Shown one piece after another: positions 1-8,378 of a DNA stretch of 64,000 nt. The notes beneath the pieces were generated by a model that saw nothing but the letters and a program-made list of their open reading frames with translations, did not search any database and was not told the DNA's origin. Both the position numbers and the translations under genes were made by a program. The stretch comes from an uncultured Bacteroides sp. (GTDB taxonomy: Bacteria; Bacteroidota; Bacteroidia; Bacteroidales; Bacteroidaceae). Position 1 is the stretch's first letter, and every line of letters begins with the position of its first letter. The stretch covers positions 1 to 64,000 of the forward strand of contig CASEKR010000011.1 in the NCBI GenBank assembly GCA_949288585.1. Direction: 5' to 3'.

Positions 1-2130
1 CAGCACGTAGGACGGACGCACCAATACGGGGAAGCCCACCTTCGAGACGAAGGCATTGATGTCCTCCATCGAAGTCAACGCGCTCCATTCGGGCTGGTCC
101 ACGCCGATGCGGTCCAGCATGGCGGAGAACTTGTCGCGGTCCTCGGCATTGTCGATGCTCTTGGCACTGGTGCCGAGGATGGGGACACGCTGGGCATCAA
201 GGCGCATGGCGAGGTTGTTGGGGATTTGTCCGCCCGTGGAGACGATGACCCCGTGCGGGTTCTCCAGCTCGAGGATGTCCATCACCCGCTCGAAGGTCAG
301 TTCATCGAAATAGAGACGGTCGCACATGTCGTAGTCGGTGGACACGGTTTCCGGGTTGTAGTTGATCATCACGCTGCGGTATCCTTCCTGGCGGATGGTG
401 TTGAGGGCCTGCACGCCGCACCAGTCGAACTCCACGGAGGAGCCGATGCGGTAGGCGCCTGAGCCGAGAACCACGATACTCCGATGGTCGCCCAGGTAGT
501 GTACGTCGTTCTCCGTGCCGCTGTATGTCAAATAGAGGTAGTTGGTCTGAGCGGGATATTCGGCAGCCAAGGTATCAATCTGCTTCACCACGGGGAGGAT
601 GCCGCGGTTCTTGCGATGGCGGCGTATCTCCAGGCTGGCTTGCTCGATGTCCTCGTCCTGCTCCATGCCGATGGCGCGGGCTATCTGGAAGTCGGTGAAG
701 CCCTGCCGTTTCGCCGCGCCCCAGGCGTGGAGTTCCTTGGAGGTCTGCATGATGTTCATCAGTTTCTCCAGGAACCAGCGGTCTATTTTGGTGAGCTCGT
801 GTACCTGGTCTACGGTATAGCCGGCGCGGAACGCCTTGGAAATGACGAAGATGCGCTTGTCCGTCGGTTCGCGCAGGGCCTTGTCCAGGTCGGGGATGCG
901 GAGTTCCTTGTTCTCCACAAAGCCGTGCATACCCTGCCCAATCATGCGCAGGCCCTTCTGGATGGCTTCCTCGAAGGTGCGGCCTATCGCCATCACCTCG
1001 CCCACGGACTTCATGCTGGAACCCAGTTCCTTGTCCACGCCGTGGAACTTGCCCAGGTCCCAGCGGGGTATCTTGCACACCACGTAGTCCAGTGCCGGCT
1101 CGAAGAAGGCGGAGGTAGTCTTGGTGACGCTGTTCTTCAGCTCAAAGAGCCCGTAGCCCAAGCCCAACTTCGCGGCCACGAAGGCCAAGGGATAGCCCGT
1201 CGCCTTGCTGGCCAGGGCCGAGGAGCGGGAGAGGCGGGCGTTCACCTCGATGACGCGGTAATCCTCACTCTGAGGGTCGTAGGCATACTGCACGTTGCAC
1301 TCGCCCACGATGCCGATGTGGCGGATGATGCGGATGGCCAGTTCGCGCAGCTTGTGGTAGTCGGTGTTGCTCAGCGTCTGGCTGGGGGCAATGACGATGG
1401 ACTCGCCCGTGTGGATGCCCAGGGGGTCGAAGTTCTCCATGTTGCAGACCGTGATGCAGTTGTCGTAGCGGTCGCGCACCACCTCGTATTCCACTTCCTT
1501 CCAGCCGCGCAGGGATTTCTCCACCAGCACTTGCGGGGAGAAGGAGAAGGCTTTTTCTACCAATACGTTCAGTTCTTCCTCGTTGTCGCAGAAGCCGCTG
1601 CCCAAACCGCCGAGGGCGTAGGCGGCGCGGACAATGACGGGATAGCCCAACTCGCGGGCGGCGCGGCGGGCATCCTCTGCGTTCTCCACGGCCTCGCTCT
1701 TGATGGTCTTCACGTCAATCTCGTTCAGCCTTTCGACGAAGAGCTCGCGGTCTTCGGTGTCGATGATGGCCTGCACGGGGGTGCCGAGCACCTGCACGTT
1801 GTATTTCTCGAACACGCCCGCCTGATAGAGGGCCACGCCGCAGTTCAGGGCCGTCTGCCCGCCAAAGGCCAGCATGATGCCGTCCGGACGCTCCTTCTGG
1901 ATGACTTTCTCCACGAAGTAGGGCGTCACGGGGAGGAAATAGATTTGGTCGGCCACTCCCTCCGAGGTCTGCACGGTGGCAATGTTGGGGTTGATGAGGA
2001 CGGTCTGGATGCCTTCCTCCTTCAACGCCTTGAGGGCTTGCGAGCCGGAGTAGTCGAACTCGCCCGCCTCGCCTATCTTCAGTGCGCCCGAGCCGAGGAG
2101 CAGCACTTTCTTTATATCGGTTGGTTTCAT
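1..2130 (-). CDS. carB: Carbamoyl-phosphate synthase large subunit (N-terminal 710 residues, cut by window edge)
   Basis: Makes carbamoyl phosphate from bicarbonate, ammonia (channelled from CarA) and two ATP, feeding pyrimidine and arginine synthesis in the cytoplasm. The reverse strand is open from an ATG at 2130 to base 1 (710 codons); CarB is normally about 1,070 residues, so the C-terminal third lies outside. It opens [20 protein letters not shown], the usual CarB start, runs through the first ATP-grasp half and the oligomerisation region, and leaves the window in a [10 protein letters not shown] motif of the second ATP-grasp half. It follows carA on the same strand after a 222-bp gap holding a 22-bp-period array. 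I saw no frameshift. The long open frame on the opposite strand is a codon-bias shadow. Confidence 0.95.
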   Translation of the reverse strand, partial: MKPTDIKKVLLLGSGALKIGEAGEFDYSGSQALKALKEEGIQTVLINPNIATVQTSEGVADQIYFLPVTPYFVEKVIQKERPDGIMLAFGGQTALNCGVALYQAGVFEKYNVQVLGTPVQAIIDTEDRELFVERLNEIDVKTIKSEAVENAEDARRAARELGYPVIVRAAYALGGLGSGFCDNEEELNVLVEKAFSFSPQVLVEKSLRGWKEVEYEVVRDRYDNCITVCNMENFDPLGIHTGESIVIAPSQTLSNTDYHKLRELAIRIIRHIGIVGECNVQYAYDPQSEDYRVIEVNARLSRSSALASKATGYPLAFVAAKLGLGYGLFELKNSVTKTTSAFFEPALDYVVCKIPRWDLGKFHGVDKELGSSMKSVGEVMAIGRTFEEAIQKGLRMIGQGMHGFVENKELRIPDLDKALREPTDKRIFVISKAFRAGYTVDQVHELTKIDRWFLEKLMNIMQTSKELHAWGAAKRQGFTDFQIARAIGMEQDEDIEQASLEIRRHRKNRGILPVVKQIDTLAAEYPAQTNYLYLTYSGTENDVHYLGDHRSIVVLGSGAYRIGSSVEFDWCGVQALNTIRQEGYRSVMINYNPETVSTDYDMCDRLYFDELTFERVMDILELENPHGVIVSTGGQIPNNLAMRLDAQRVPILGTSAKSIDNAEDRDKFSAMLDRIGVDQPEWSALTSMEDINAFVSKVGFPVLVRPSYVL

Positions 2131-2189
2131 ATTGCTTATGGGATTATTCTTGTTTACATAATTCTTTACATCACTCCGGCGGCTTTCCC

Positions 2190-2291
2190 GTTTGTCCCCC
2201 ACGACCGCCTCGTTTGTCCCCGACGAGGGTGTCGTTTGTCCCCGACGAGGCCCTCGTTTGTCCCCGACGAGCACCCCGTGGGGGACAGATT
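2190..2291. repeat. 22-bp-period tandem array 1 (carA-carB gap)
   Basis: The core CGTTTGTCCCC starts at 2190, 2211, 2233 and 2255, and a degenerate unit starts at 2277 (spacings 21, 22, 22, 22). Each unit has a dyad, CCTCGT...ACGAGG. The array lies in the intercistronic region between the carA stop and the carB start. It shares its period, but not its sequence, with arrays at 3879, 9020, 39545, 51811 and 61336. Function is unknown. Confidence 0.85.
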
Positions 2292-2821
2292 GATTATCAA
2301 TAGGTTACAAACGCCTGTTCGGGCGGGGATTAAAGTAAAAGCCTTTTACACATCACAGCAGCTTCACGAACTCGTCGAAGAGGAACTCCGTGTCCGTGGG
2401 ACCGCTGCAGGCTTCGGGATGGAACTGGGCGGAGAACCAGGGATTGCGCTTGTGGCGGATGCCCTCGTTCGAGCCGTCGTTCATGTTGACGAACAGCGGT
2501 TCCCAGTCGGCGCCCAGTGTGTTGTTGTCCACCGCGGCTGCGATGTCCGTACTTCAGTTTATATATCTTCGCGCCCCCGGCCTTCGAGAGGAGTTGGTTG
2601 CCCATGCAGATGCCGAAGATGGGGAGCTTTTCATTCTGCATCGCACGGCGGATATTCTGCACCGCCGCGTCGCACGTGTCCGGGTCGCCGGGTCCGTTGG
2701 AGATGAAGAGGCCGTCGAACTGCAGGCCGTTGAAGTCGTAATCCCAAGGCACGCGGATGACTTCCACGCCTCTGCGGATGAGGCAGCGGAGGATATTGGC
2801 TTTCACGCCGCAATCCACGAG

Positions 2822-2843
2822 TGACAATTGACAATTGACAATT
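2822..2843. repeat. Heptanucleotide tract (TGACAAT)x3 inside carA
   Basis: Three full TGACAAT units plus one base. On the coding strand this reads as ATTGTCA repeats. A 7-bp unit changes the frame by +1 when gained or lost; with two units instead of three, carA would read through as ...EELNCQLSLVDCGVK. This is the first frameshift position of carA. Confidence 0.85.
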
Positions 2844-2948
2844 AAGTTCCTCTTTGGGGGTGTCGATGGAAAATTTGCGGCTTTCGTTGCCGTTATAAAC
2901 AATAATCTCCTTGCAGGACACACGGTCCACATAGTTGATGTCTCCGTA

Positions 2949-2979
2949 ATTGTCAATTGTCAATTGTCCATTATCAATT
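2949..2979. repeat. Second heptanucleotide tract (ATTGTCA)n in carA, inverted relative to the first
   Basis: Two and a half ATTGTCA units followed by a degenerate CATTATCAATTG. It is in inverted orientation to the tract at 2822-2843, about 105 bp away, so the two could pair as a hairpin. It encodes the unusual stretch DNGQLTIDNYG, which interrupts an otherwise normal CarA sequence before NYVDRVSCKE. This suggests an intergenic-type repeat that entered the coding sequence in frame. Confidence 0.75.
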
Positions 2980-3412
2980 GCATCGTCATCAAAGACGATG
3001 CGTCCCATCATCACGCCATGCTCCCTGAGTGCCTTGGTCAGGGCGCGGGTGTCGATGCCCGTGATGCCCGGTATCTGCTCGCGCTTGAGCCAGTCGCCTA
3101 GGCTCTCTGCGGCATTCCAATGGCTGAAGTTCTCGCTGTAATCGCTGACGATGATGGCCTCGGCGTAGATGTGGGCGCCCTCCATGTAGTCGGGTATTCC
3201 GTCCGCACCACGGGTGAAGGGAGGCACGCCGTAGTTGCCCACCAGGGGATAAGTCAATGTCATCAACTGCCCGGCATAGCTGGGGTCGGTCAGGCTTTCG
3301 GGGTATCCCGTCATGGCCGTGTTGAAGACCACCTCGCCCGCCACGGGCTTCTCATAACCGAACGACTGCCCCCGGAAGCGGGTGCCGTCGTCGAGGATAA
3401 GGGTTACGTTTC

Positions 3413-3634
3413 TCATTCTTTATCGGGTTCGTTATTATTGTTGTTCTTCTTATCTGATTTCACTTTATATTGATAGTAGGCATAACCTGCCGCAGCGCCC
3501 AAGACCATGCCTAAGGCAATGTTGTGCCACGCGGTTCCCAAGGCTATGCCAAACATTAAGCCAAAGTAGACGTAAATGGCAGGTCCTTTCTTCTTTTGCT
3601 CTTCTGTCTGTTTCTCTTCTTGTCCTTCTTCCAT
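3413..3634 (-). CDS. Small membrane protein, hypothetical (73 aa)
   Basis: I do not recognise the family. The protein has a charged, Glu/Lys-rich N-terminus (residues 1-16), a hydrophobic glycine/alanine-rich segment of about 35 residues (YVYFGLMFGIALGTAW, then GMVLGAAAGYAYY) that could form one or two membrane helices, and a charged Asn-rich tail. Its stop codon overlaps the carA start (ATGA), so translation is probably coupled to carA. It sits 4 bp after another small membrane protein of similar design, and both lie between the PurF-like gene and carA. Glycine-zipper-like spacing suggests self-association, but this is inference. Confidence 0.7.
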   Translation of the reverse strand: MEEGQEEKQTEEQKKKGPAIYVYFGLMFGIALGTAWHNIALGMVLGAAAGYAYYQYKVKSDKKNNNNNEPDKE

Positions 3635-3638
3635 ATAC

Positions 3639-3845
3639 TTAGCCGTTATCTTGTTCGCTATTTTTGTCCTTATTCATTCTTTTCTTCAAGGCAGGCACCA
3701 CCAGCCCGATGCATACGCCGATGGGCAGCCACAGGCCGAGGTTCTCAAAGATGATGCCGAATGCCACACCGAGGGCTATGCCCGCACCAAACCATTCATC
3801 GGCGAAGGCGGATTTCTTCTTGGGGTCGTCGTTCATGCAACTCAT
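3639..3845 (-). CDS. Small membrane protein, hypothetical (68 aa)
   Basis: Family not recognised. Residues 1-18 are polar (MSCMNDDPKKK). They are followed by GAGIALGVAFGIIFENLGLW and PIGVCIGLVVPAL, two short glycine-rich hydrophobic stretches likely to be membrane helices, and a basic C-terminus ending in Lys/Asp/Asn. It lies directly upstream of the 73-aa protein (4-bp gap) with the same layout, so the two may be paralogues that work together. It follows the PurF-like gene after a 22-bp-period array and belongs to the same run of minus-strand genes. Confidence 0.65.
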   Translation of the reverse strand: MSCMNDDPKKKSAFADEWFGAGIALGVAFGIIFENLGLWLPIGVCIGLVVPALKKRMNKDKNSEQDNG

Positions 3846-3875
3846 TTATTTTTTCAATTTATCCTGTTTTTGCCT

Positions 3876-3980
3876 CGACTGGACGAAGGCGTTGCCTTGG
3901 CTGGACGAAGGCGTTGCCTCGACTGGACGAAGGCGCTGCCTTGGCTGGACGAAGGCGCTGCCACCTCTGGACATTGGTTT
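3876..3980. repeat. 22-bp-period tandem array 2 (after the purF-like gene)
   Basis: CTGGAC starts at 3879, 3901, 3923, 3945 and 3967, exactly 22 bp apart. Units carry CTGGACGAAGGCG with alternating CCTTGG or CCTCGA joints and the dyads CCTT...AAGG and GGCgttGCC. It lies between the stop of the purF-like gene and the small membrane protein genes. Confidence 0.88.
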
Positions 3981-3993
3981 TTCATCAGCCGTC

Positions 3994-5880
3994 TTAGAAT
4001 TGATATACCTGTTCAATATAATCTATGAACGCCTTGTTCAGCATCTTCACCCCGCCCGGCGTGGGATAGTCGCCGCTGAAGTACCAGTCGCCCGGATGGT
4101 TGGGGCAGGCCTGGTGCAAGCCTTCGAGGGGCTGGTAGACTATCTGCACCTCGGCGCGTGTCCCCTTGGGCGTGAGGAGTTCGGCCATCTTGGCGGAGAT
4201 TTCCTCATCGGTGAAGGGGGCGTAGATGTCCTTCACGTAGTTCACCATCTGCTCCTTGGGCAGGTCGGCCTGCTCCTTGCTCTTGCGGTAGGCGGAGGCG
4301 ATGATGTTGCGCATCTCCCGCTCTCTCAGCAACTCGATGGCGGCCTTGAAGGCGATGAACTCACTCATGCGGGACATGTCGATGCCGTAATAGTCGGGGT
4401 AGCGCACCTGGGGCGAGCTGGAGACGATGACTATCTTCTTCGGCCCTAAGCGGTCCAGGATGCCGATGATGCTCTGCCTGAGCGTGGTGCCGCGCACGAT
4501 GCTGTCGTCAATAATGACCAGATTGTCCTGCCCCGACACGAGACTTCCGTAGGTGATGTCGTAGACGTGGGCGGCGAGGTCGTTGCGTGTGTTGCCCTCG
4601 GCGATGAAGGTGCGCAGCTTGATGTCCTTGATGGCCACCTTCTCGCTCCGGATGCGGCGGGAGAGGATTTGCTCCAGTTCCTCCTGCGTGGGCTTGTGGC
4701 CTAACTCCGCAATCTGCTTCGCCTTCAGGTCGTTAAGGTATTCGTTCAATCCCTGCATCATGCCGCAATAGGCCACTTCGGCGGTGTTGGGGATGAAGGA
4801 GAAGACGGTGTGGTCGATGTCGTTGTCGATGGCACGGAGGATGCTGGGCACCAGTTCCTTGCCAAGCTGCTTGCGCTCCCGGTAGATATCCGCGTCGCTG
4901 CCCCGGCTGAAGTAGATGCGCTCGAAGGAACAGGGCTTTATCGGGGTGCGGGGCTTGTTGATTTGGATGGTGCGCATCTTGCCCGCCTTGGTAAAGATGA
5001 CCGTCTGCCCGGGCTGCATCTCCTTGATGGACTCCATGGGGACGTTGAACACGGTCTGGATGACGGGGCGTTCGCTGGCCAGAACGGCCACTTCCTCGTC
5101 CTGATACCAGAAGGCGGTGCGGATGCCCCACGGGTCGCGGATGGCGAAGGACTCCCCGCTGCCGGTCAGGCCGCAGATGACGTAACCCCCATCCCACTCC
5201 TTGCTGGATGTGCGCAGGACGTTAGCCAGCTCGATGTGGTCTTCTATATAATGGGTAATGTCCATGCCGGTCAGCCCGTTAGCCTCGGCAATGCCATAGA
5301 GGCGCTCCACCTCGCGGTCGAGGCGGTGTCCCACTTGTTCCAGCATGATGTAGGTGTCGGCATACTTGCGCGGATGCTGCCCCATGGCGGTTATCTTGGC
5401 GAATATCTCGTCCACGTTGGTCAGGTTGAAGTTGCCGCAGAGGGCCAGGTTCTTCACCCGCCAGTTGTTGCGGCGCAGGAAAGGATGCACGTAGGTGAGG
5501 CCGGACTTGCCCGTGGTGCTGTATCGCAGGTGCCCCATGTAGACCTCGCCCGCAAAGGGGAGGCACTTCTTGGCATACTCCGCGTCGTGGAGTTGCTCCG
5601 GTGTCAGGTCGCGGAAGTGGGTATGCACGGTGTCGAATATCTCGGTGATGGCTCCCGAGCCCAAGGCCCGTTCGCGGAACATGTATTCCTCGCCGGGATT
5701 GGCCTCCAGCTTGACGCAAGCCAAGCCCGCGCCTTCCTGCCCCCGGTTGTGCTGCTTCTCCATGAGGAGGTAGAGCTTGTTCAGGCCATACATCCAGGTG
5801 CCGTACTTCTTTTCGTAGTACTCCAAGGGTTTCAAGAGGCGTATCATGGCGACGCCGCATTCGTGTTTCAGTTGTTCCAT
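3994..5880 (-). CDS. purF: Amidophosphoribosyltransferase (PurF-like, long Bacteroidetes form)
   Basis: Expected to transfer glutamine-derived ammonia to PRPP to make phosphoribosylamine, the first step of purine synthesis. The N-terminus MEQLKHECGVAMI places the Ntn nucleophile cysteine at residue 8, so a short propeptide would have to be removed. HNRGQEGAG and a GHLRYSTTGKSG block follow, as in class II glutamine amidotransferases. The PRPP loop VIIDDSIVRGTT is at about residues 454-465. At 628 aa it is longer than the usual 470-520 aa PurF because of insertions and a C-terminal extension. Whether it is the housekeeping PurF or a paralogue cannot be told here. It lies 68 bp downstream of glmS on the same strand. 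Confidence 0.85.
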   Translation of the reverse strand: MEQLKHECGVAMIRLLKPLEYYEKKYGTWMYGLNKLYLLMEKQHNRGQEGAGLACVKLEANPGEEYMFRERALGSGAITEIFDTVHTHFRDLTPEQLHDAEYAKKCLPFAGEVYMGHLRYSTTGKSGLTYVHPFLRRNNWRVKNLALCGNFNLTNVDEIFAKITAMGQHPRKYADTYIMLEQVGHRLDREVERLYGIAEANGLTGMDITHYIEDHIELANVLRTSSKEWDGGYVICGLTGSGESFAIRDPWGIRTAFWYQDEEVAVLASERPVIQTVFNVPMESIKEMQPGQTVIFTKAGKMRTIQINKPRTPIKPCSFERIYFSRGSDADIYRERKQLGKELVPSILRAIDNDIDHTVFSFIPNTAEVAYCGMMQGLNEYLNDLKAKQIAELGHKPTQEELEQILSRRIRSEKVAIKDIKLRTFIAEGNTRNDLAAHVYDITYGSLVSGQDNLVIIDDSIVRGTTLRQSIIGILDRLGPKKIVIVSSSPQVRYPDYYGIDMSRMSEFIAFKAAIELLREREMRNIIASAYRKSKEQADLPKEQMVNYVKDIYAPFTDEEISAKMAELLTPKGTRAEVQIVYQPLEGLHQACPNHPGDWYFSGDYPTPGGVKMLNKAFIDYIEQVYQF

Positions 5881-5948
5881 ACCTATATAATATATAATGT
5901 ATATCTCTGTTTTATTTTCGGATTACCATTCGCAGCTTCGTCGGATTC

Positions 5949-7793
5949 TCACTCCACCGTGACCGACTTCGCCAGGTTGCGTGGCTGGTCCACGTCCATC
6001 CCCTTGCAGACGGCTATGTGGTAGGCCAACATCTGGAGTGGCACGGTAGTGATGAGCGGTTCGAGGCATTCGGGCGTTTCGGGCAGTTCGATGCACGTGT
6101 CCGCAATCTGGCTGACCACCGTGTCTCCCTTGGTGACCAGGGCGATGACCCTCCCCTTGCGCGCCTTGATTTCCTGGATGTTGCTCAGCACCTTCTCGTA
6201 AAGGCCATTTTGGGTGGCGATGACCACCACGGGCATTTCGGCGTCTATCAATGCGATGGGGCCGTGCTTCATTTCGGCGGCCGGATAGCCTTCGGCGTGT
6301 ATGTAGGAGATTTCCTTCAGCTTCAGCGCGCCCTCCAAGGCTACAGGATAGCTGTATCCGCGCCCCAGGTAGATGAAGTTGTGGGCGTAGGTGAATATCT
6401 TGGCCAATTGCGCGATGCGGTCGTTCAGGAGGAGGACCTCTTTCATCTTCTCGGGTATGCGAACCAGTTGGCGGACGATATAGAGATATTCATCCTGGCC
6501 GATGGTCTGCTTCTCGCGGGCCAACGTGAGAGCCAGCATCGTAAGCACCGTGACCTGTCCCGTGAAGGCTTTGGTAGACGCCACCCCTATCTCCGGTCCG
6601 ACGTGTATATACGACCCCGTATGGGTAGCACGCGGGATGCTGGAGCCAATGGCGTTGCAGATGCCATAGATGAAAGCCCCACGGCTCTTGGCCAGTTCGA
6701 CGGCTGCCAGTGTGTCGGCCGTCTCGCCGCTCTGGGAGATGGCGATGACCACATCATCGGGCGTTATGACCGGGTCGCGGTAGCGGAACTCGCTGGCATA
6801 TTCCACCTCGACCGGGATGCGGCAGAAGCTCTCGATAAGATGCTTGCCGATAAGGGCGGCGTGCCACGAGGTGCCACACGCCACGATAACGAACCGTTTG
6901 GCATTGAGCAACCGCTCCTTATGGTCGATGACGGCAGAGAGCACCACGTTATCCCCGTCTACGTTGACGCGGCCACGCATACAGTCGTTGATACAATCCG
7001 GCTGCTCGAAGATTTCTTTCAACATGAAATGCGGGAAGCCACCCTTCTCCAGTTGCCCCAAGTTCATGGCGACCGTCTTGACCTCGTGGGGACATTCGAC
7101 ATTATTCAAGTCGACTATCCGCAAAGGCTGATCGCGCCGAATAAGGGCTATCTCTCCATCGTCTAAATAAACTACCTGGTCAGTATATTCGACAATAGGC
7201 GTCGCGTCGGAAGCCAGGAAAAATTCCCCTTGCCCGATGCCGACCACCAACGGGCTGCTCTTGCGGGCGGCTATCAGTTGGTCGGGGTGCTCACGGTCGA
7301 GGATGGCGATGGCATAGGCCCCGATGACTTCTTGCAGGGCAAGTTGGACAGCCGTCAGGAGGTCAAGCTGGTTGAGGTCTTGGATATATTCAATGAGTTG
7401 TACTAGGACTTCCGTGTCGGTGCTGCTGCGGAAGGTGTATCCCTTCGTTTGGAGCTTCTCGCGCAACACTGCGTAATTCTCGATGATGCCATTATGTATC
7501 AGAGCCAGCCGACCGGACGAAGAATAATGGGGATGGGCGTTAGCCGTGCATGGCTCTCCATGGGTGGCCCAACGGGTATGGGCGATGCCGATCGTTCCGG
7601 AAGTATCTTTTTGTTGGGTGAACGCCTCCAAGTCGGAGACTTTGCCTTTGGTCTTATAAATGTTCAAGTGCTGCGCATCATCGATGAGCGCCACTCCCGC
7701 ACTGTCATAGCCACGATATTCAAGTCGTTTTAATCCTTTGACCAAGATGGGATAAGCCGGCCGATGGCCGATATAACCTACTATTCCACACAT
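5949..7793 (-). CDS. glmS: Glutamine-fructose-6-phosphate aminotransferase (isomerizing)
   Basis: Makes glucosamine-6-phosphate from fructose-6-phosphate and glutamine, the entry to cell-wall and capsule amino sugars. The N-terminal MCGIVGYIGHR has the nucleophile Cys2, and LEYRGYDSAGVAL follows. Two SIS domains are visible: CGTSWHAALIGKHLIE and SQSGETADTLAAVELAKSRG in the first, and YPAAEMKHGPIALIDAEMP in the second. The C-terminus DVDQPRNLAKSVTVE is the classic GlmS end. The length of 614 aa is normal. A TATCTTTG promoter element lies about 31 bp upstream of the start. It is the first gene of the minus-strand glmS-purF-car run and diverges from the thiamine operon. Confidence 0.97.
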   Translation of the reverse strand: MCGIVGYIGHRPAYPILVKGLKRLEYRGYDSAGVALIDDAQHLNIYKTKGKVSDLEAFTQQKDTSGTIGIAHTRWATHGEPCTANAHPHYSSSGRLALIHNGIIENYAVLREKLQTKGYTFRSSTDTEVLVQLIEYIQDLNQLDLLTAVQLALQEVIGAYAIAILDREHPDQLIAARKSSPLVVGIGQGEFFLASDATPIVEYTDQVVYLDDGEIALIRRDQPLRIVDLNNVECPHEVKTVAMNLGQLEKGGFPHFMLKEIFEQPDCINDCMRGRVNVDGDNVVLSAVIDHKERLLNAKRFVIVACGTSWHAALIGKHLIESFCRIPVEVEYASEFRYRDPVITPDDVVIAISQSGETADTLAAVELAKSRGAFIYGICNAIGSSIPRATHTGSYIHVGPEIGVASTKAFTGQVTVLTMLALTLAREKQTIGQDEYLYIVRQLVRIPEKMKEVLLLNDRIAQLAKIFTYAHNFIYLGRGYSYPVALEGALKLKEISYIHAEGYPAAEMKHGPIALIDAEMPVVVIATQNGLYEKVLSNIQEIKARKGRVIALVTKGDTVVSQIADTCIELPETPECLEPLITTVPLQMLAYHIAVCKGMDVDQPRNLAKSVTVE

Positions 7794-7824
7794 ATTCAGA
7801 TTCAGATTTGTTTCTTTGATGGCG

Positions 7825-7832
7825 CAAAGATA
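7825..7832 (-). promoter_or_regulatory. Bacteroides-type -7 promoter element for glmS
   Basis: The reverse strand reads TATCTTTG, matching the Bacteroides -7 consensus TAnnTTTG. It lies 31 bp upstream of the glmS ATG. No clear -33 TTTG was seen at the expected distance. The remaining divergent gap (7794-8176, 383 bp) holds a weak GGCGGA/TCCGCC hairpin at 7935-7963, the thiamine promoter and the riboswitch. Confidence 0.65.
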
Positions 7833-8004
7833 GTGATTCCTGTGAACATAATGTTATGCAAGGAGAGATTTCTTGAGCAGAAGGACAAGAATTTTTCCTT
7901 TTTATTACATTCGGATAACAAAATGCCACAAGATGGCGGACGGTGGATATTTCCTTATCCGCCAAAATAGGAGCCGAAAAATTCCTGGTTACGCAGATTT
8001 CCGT

Positions 8005-8012
8005 TATCTTTG
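8005..8012 (+). promoter_or_regulatory. -7 promoter element for the thiamine operon
   Basis: TATCTTTG fits TAnnTTTG and lies just before the TPP riboswitch aptamer, so transcription would begin around 8018-8020 and include the whole aptamer. Confidence 0.65.
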
Positions 8013-8017
8013 CGGCA

Positions 8018-8106
8018 CGAAGTCAAAGGGGTGCCCCGCACACGGGCTGAGATCATACCCTCGAACCTGATGCAGGTAATGCTGCCGTAGGAATTGGAGA
8101 CGCATA
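8018..8106 (+). promoter_or_regulatory. TPP riboswitch (THI box)
   Basis: The conserved THI-box blocks appear in order: GGGGTGC at 8028-8034, GGGCTGAGATCATACCC at 8044-8060 (with CTGAGA at 8047-8052), GAACCTGATGCAGGTAATGC at 8063-8082, and a closing CCGTAGGAA. These build the pyrimidine-sensing and pyrophosphate-sensing arms. It sits between the promoter at 8005 and thiS, 70 bp before the start codon. High TPP is therefore expected to shut down the operon 8177-15048. A clear terminator hairpin is not obvious between the aptamer and thiS, so control may be at translation. Confidence 0.95.
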
Positions 8107-8176
8107 CCTCTCCCAATCTGTCCCGGTGCAGGACATCCGCTTTGTCTTCCACTTGTTCACTTAATGGATAAAGAAG

Positions 8177-8374
8177 ATGAAGATTACCATCAACAACAAA
8201 GACGTAGAAACCCAAGCCACGACCCTCAGCGGCCTGGCCCAAGAACTGGCCTTACCCGAAATAGGTGTGGCCATAGCCATCAACAACCGAATGGTGCCCC
8301 GCGCGGACTGGGGCGGTACTGCCTTAGAAGAAGGTGCATCCGTTGTCATCATCAAAGCAGCCTGTGGAGGATAA
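8177..8374 (+). CDS. thiS: Thiamine biosynthesis sulfur-carrier protein ThiS
   Basis: A 65-residue ubiquitin-fold sulfur carrier ending in the diagnostic Gly-Gly (IIKAACGG). ThiF adenylates the C-terminus, sulfur is loaded as thiocarboxylate, and ThiG uses it to build the thiazole ring. The start ATG at 8177 follows a purine-rich GATAAAGAAG. It is the first gene of the riboswitch-controlled operon and is separated from thiE by 4 bp. Confidence 0.95.
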   Translation: MKITINNKDVETQATTLSGLAQELALPEIGVAIAINNRMVPRADWGGTALEEGASVVIIKAACGG

Positions 8375-8378
8375 GCCC

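Larger units (their letters stand above)
2353..3416 (-). pseudogene. carA: Carbamoyl-phosphate synthase small (glutaminase) subunit, frameshifted and internally deleted
   Basis: CarA hydrolyses glutamine and passes ammonia to CarB. The N-terminal part reads in one frame from ATG 3416 (MRNVTLILDDGTRFRG) to about 2830. The glutaminase part then continues in a second frame (LVDCGVKANI, FISNGPGD, nucleophile loop GICMGNQ) to about 2562. The last part, starting [13 protein letters not shown] and including the catalytic QFHPEA, is in the third frame and stops at 2353. The first shift falls in a tract of three 7-bp repeats (2822-2843); removing one unit restores the frame exactly. The second shift is a missing stretch of about 22-24 codons between YGHRS and AVDNN, where CarA proteins normally carry an HNQPV...TSQNHGY segment. 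Its start overlaps the upstream small gene by 4 bp (ATGA). It may be a real pseudogene, a phase-variable state plus deletion, or an assembly error. Confidence 0.88.

Noticed and set aside
2190-2291. CRISPR array
   Set aside because: Units of 22 bp are contiguous, with no unique spacers, and no cas genes are present. The same holds for the other five arrays.
484-2706. A 740-codon open frame on the plus strand across carB and carA
   Set aside because: It lies antisense to clear CarB/CarA motifs, has low-complexity Val/His/Leu/Gly-rich translation, and is the expected shadow of GC-rich codon use.
7794-8004. glmS ribozyme or another riboswitch upstream of glmS
   Set aside because: No glmS ribozyme core is visible, and the short 31-bp distance between promoter and start leaves no room.
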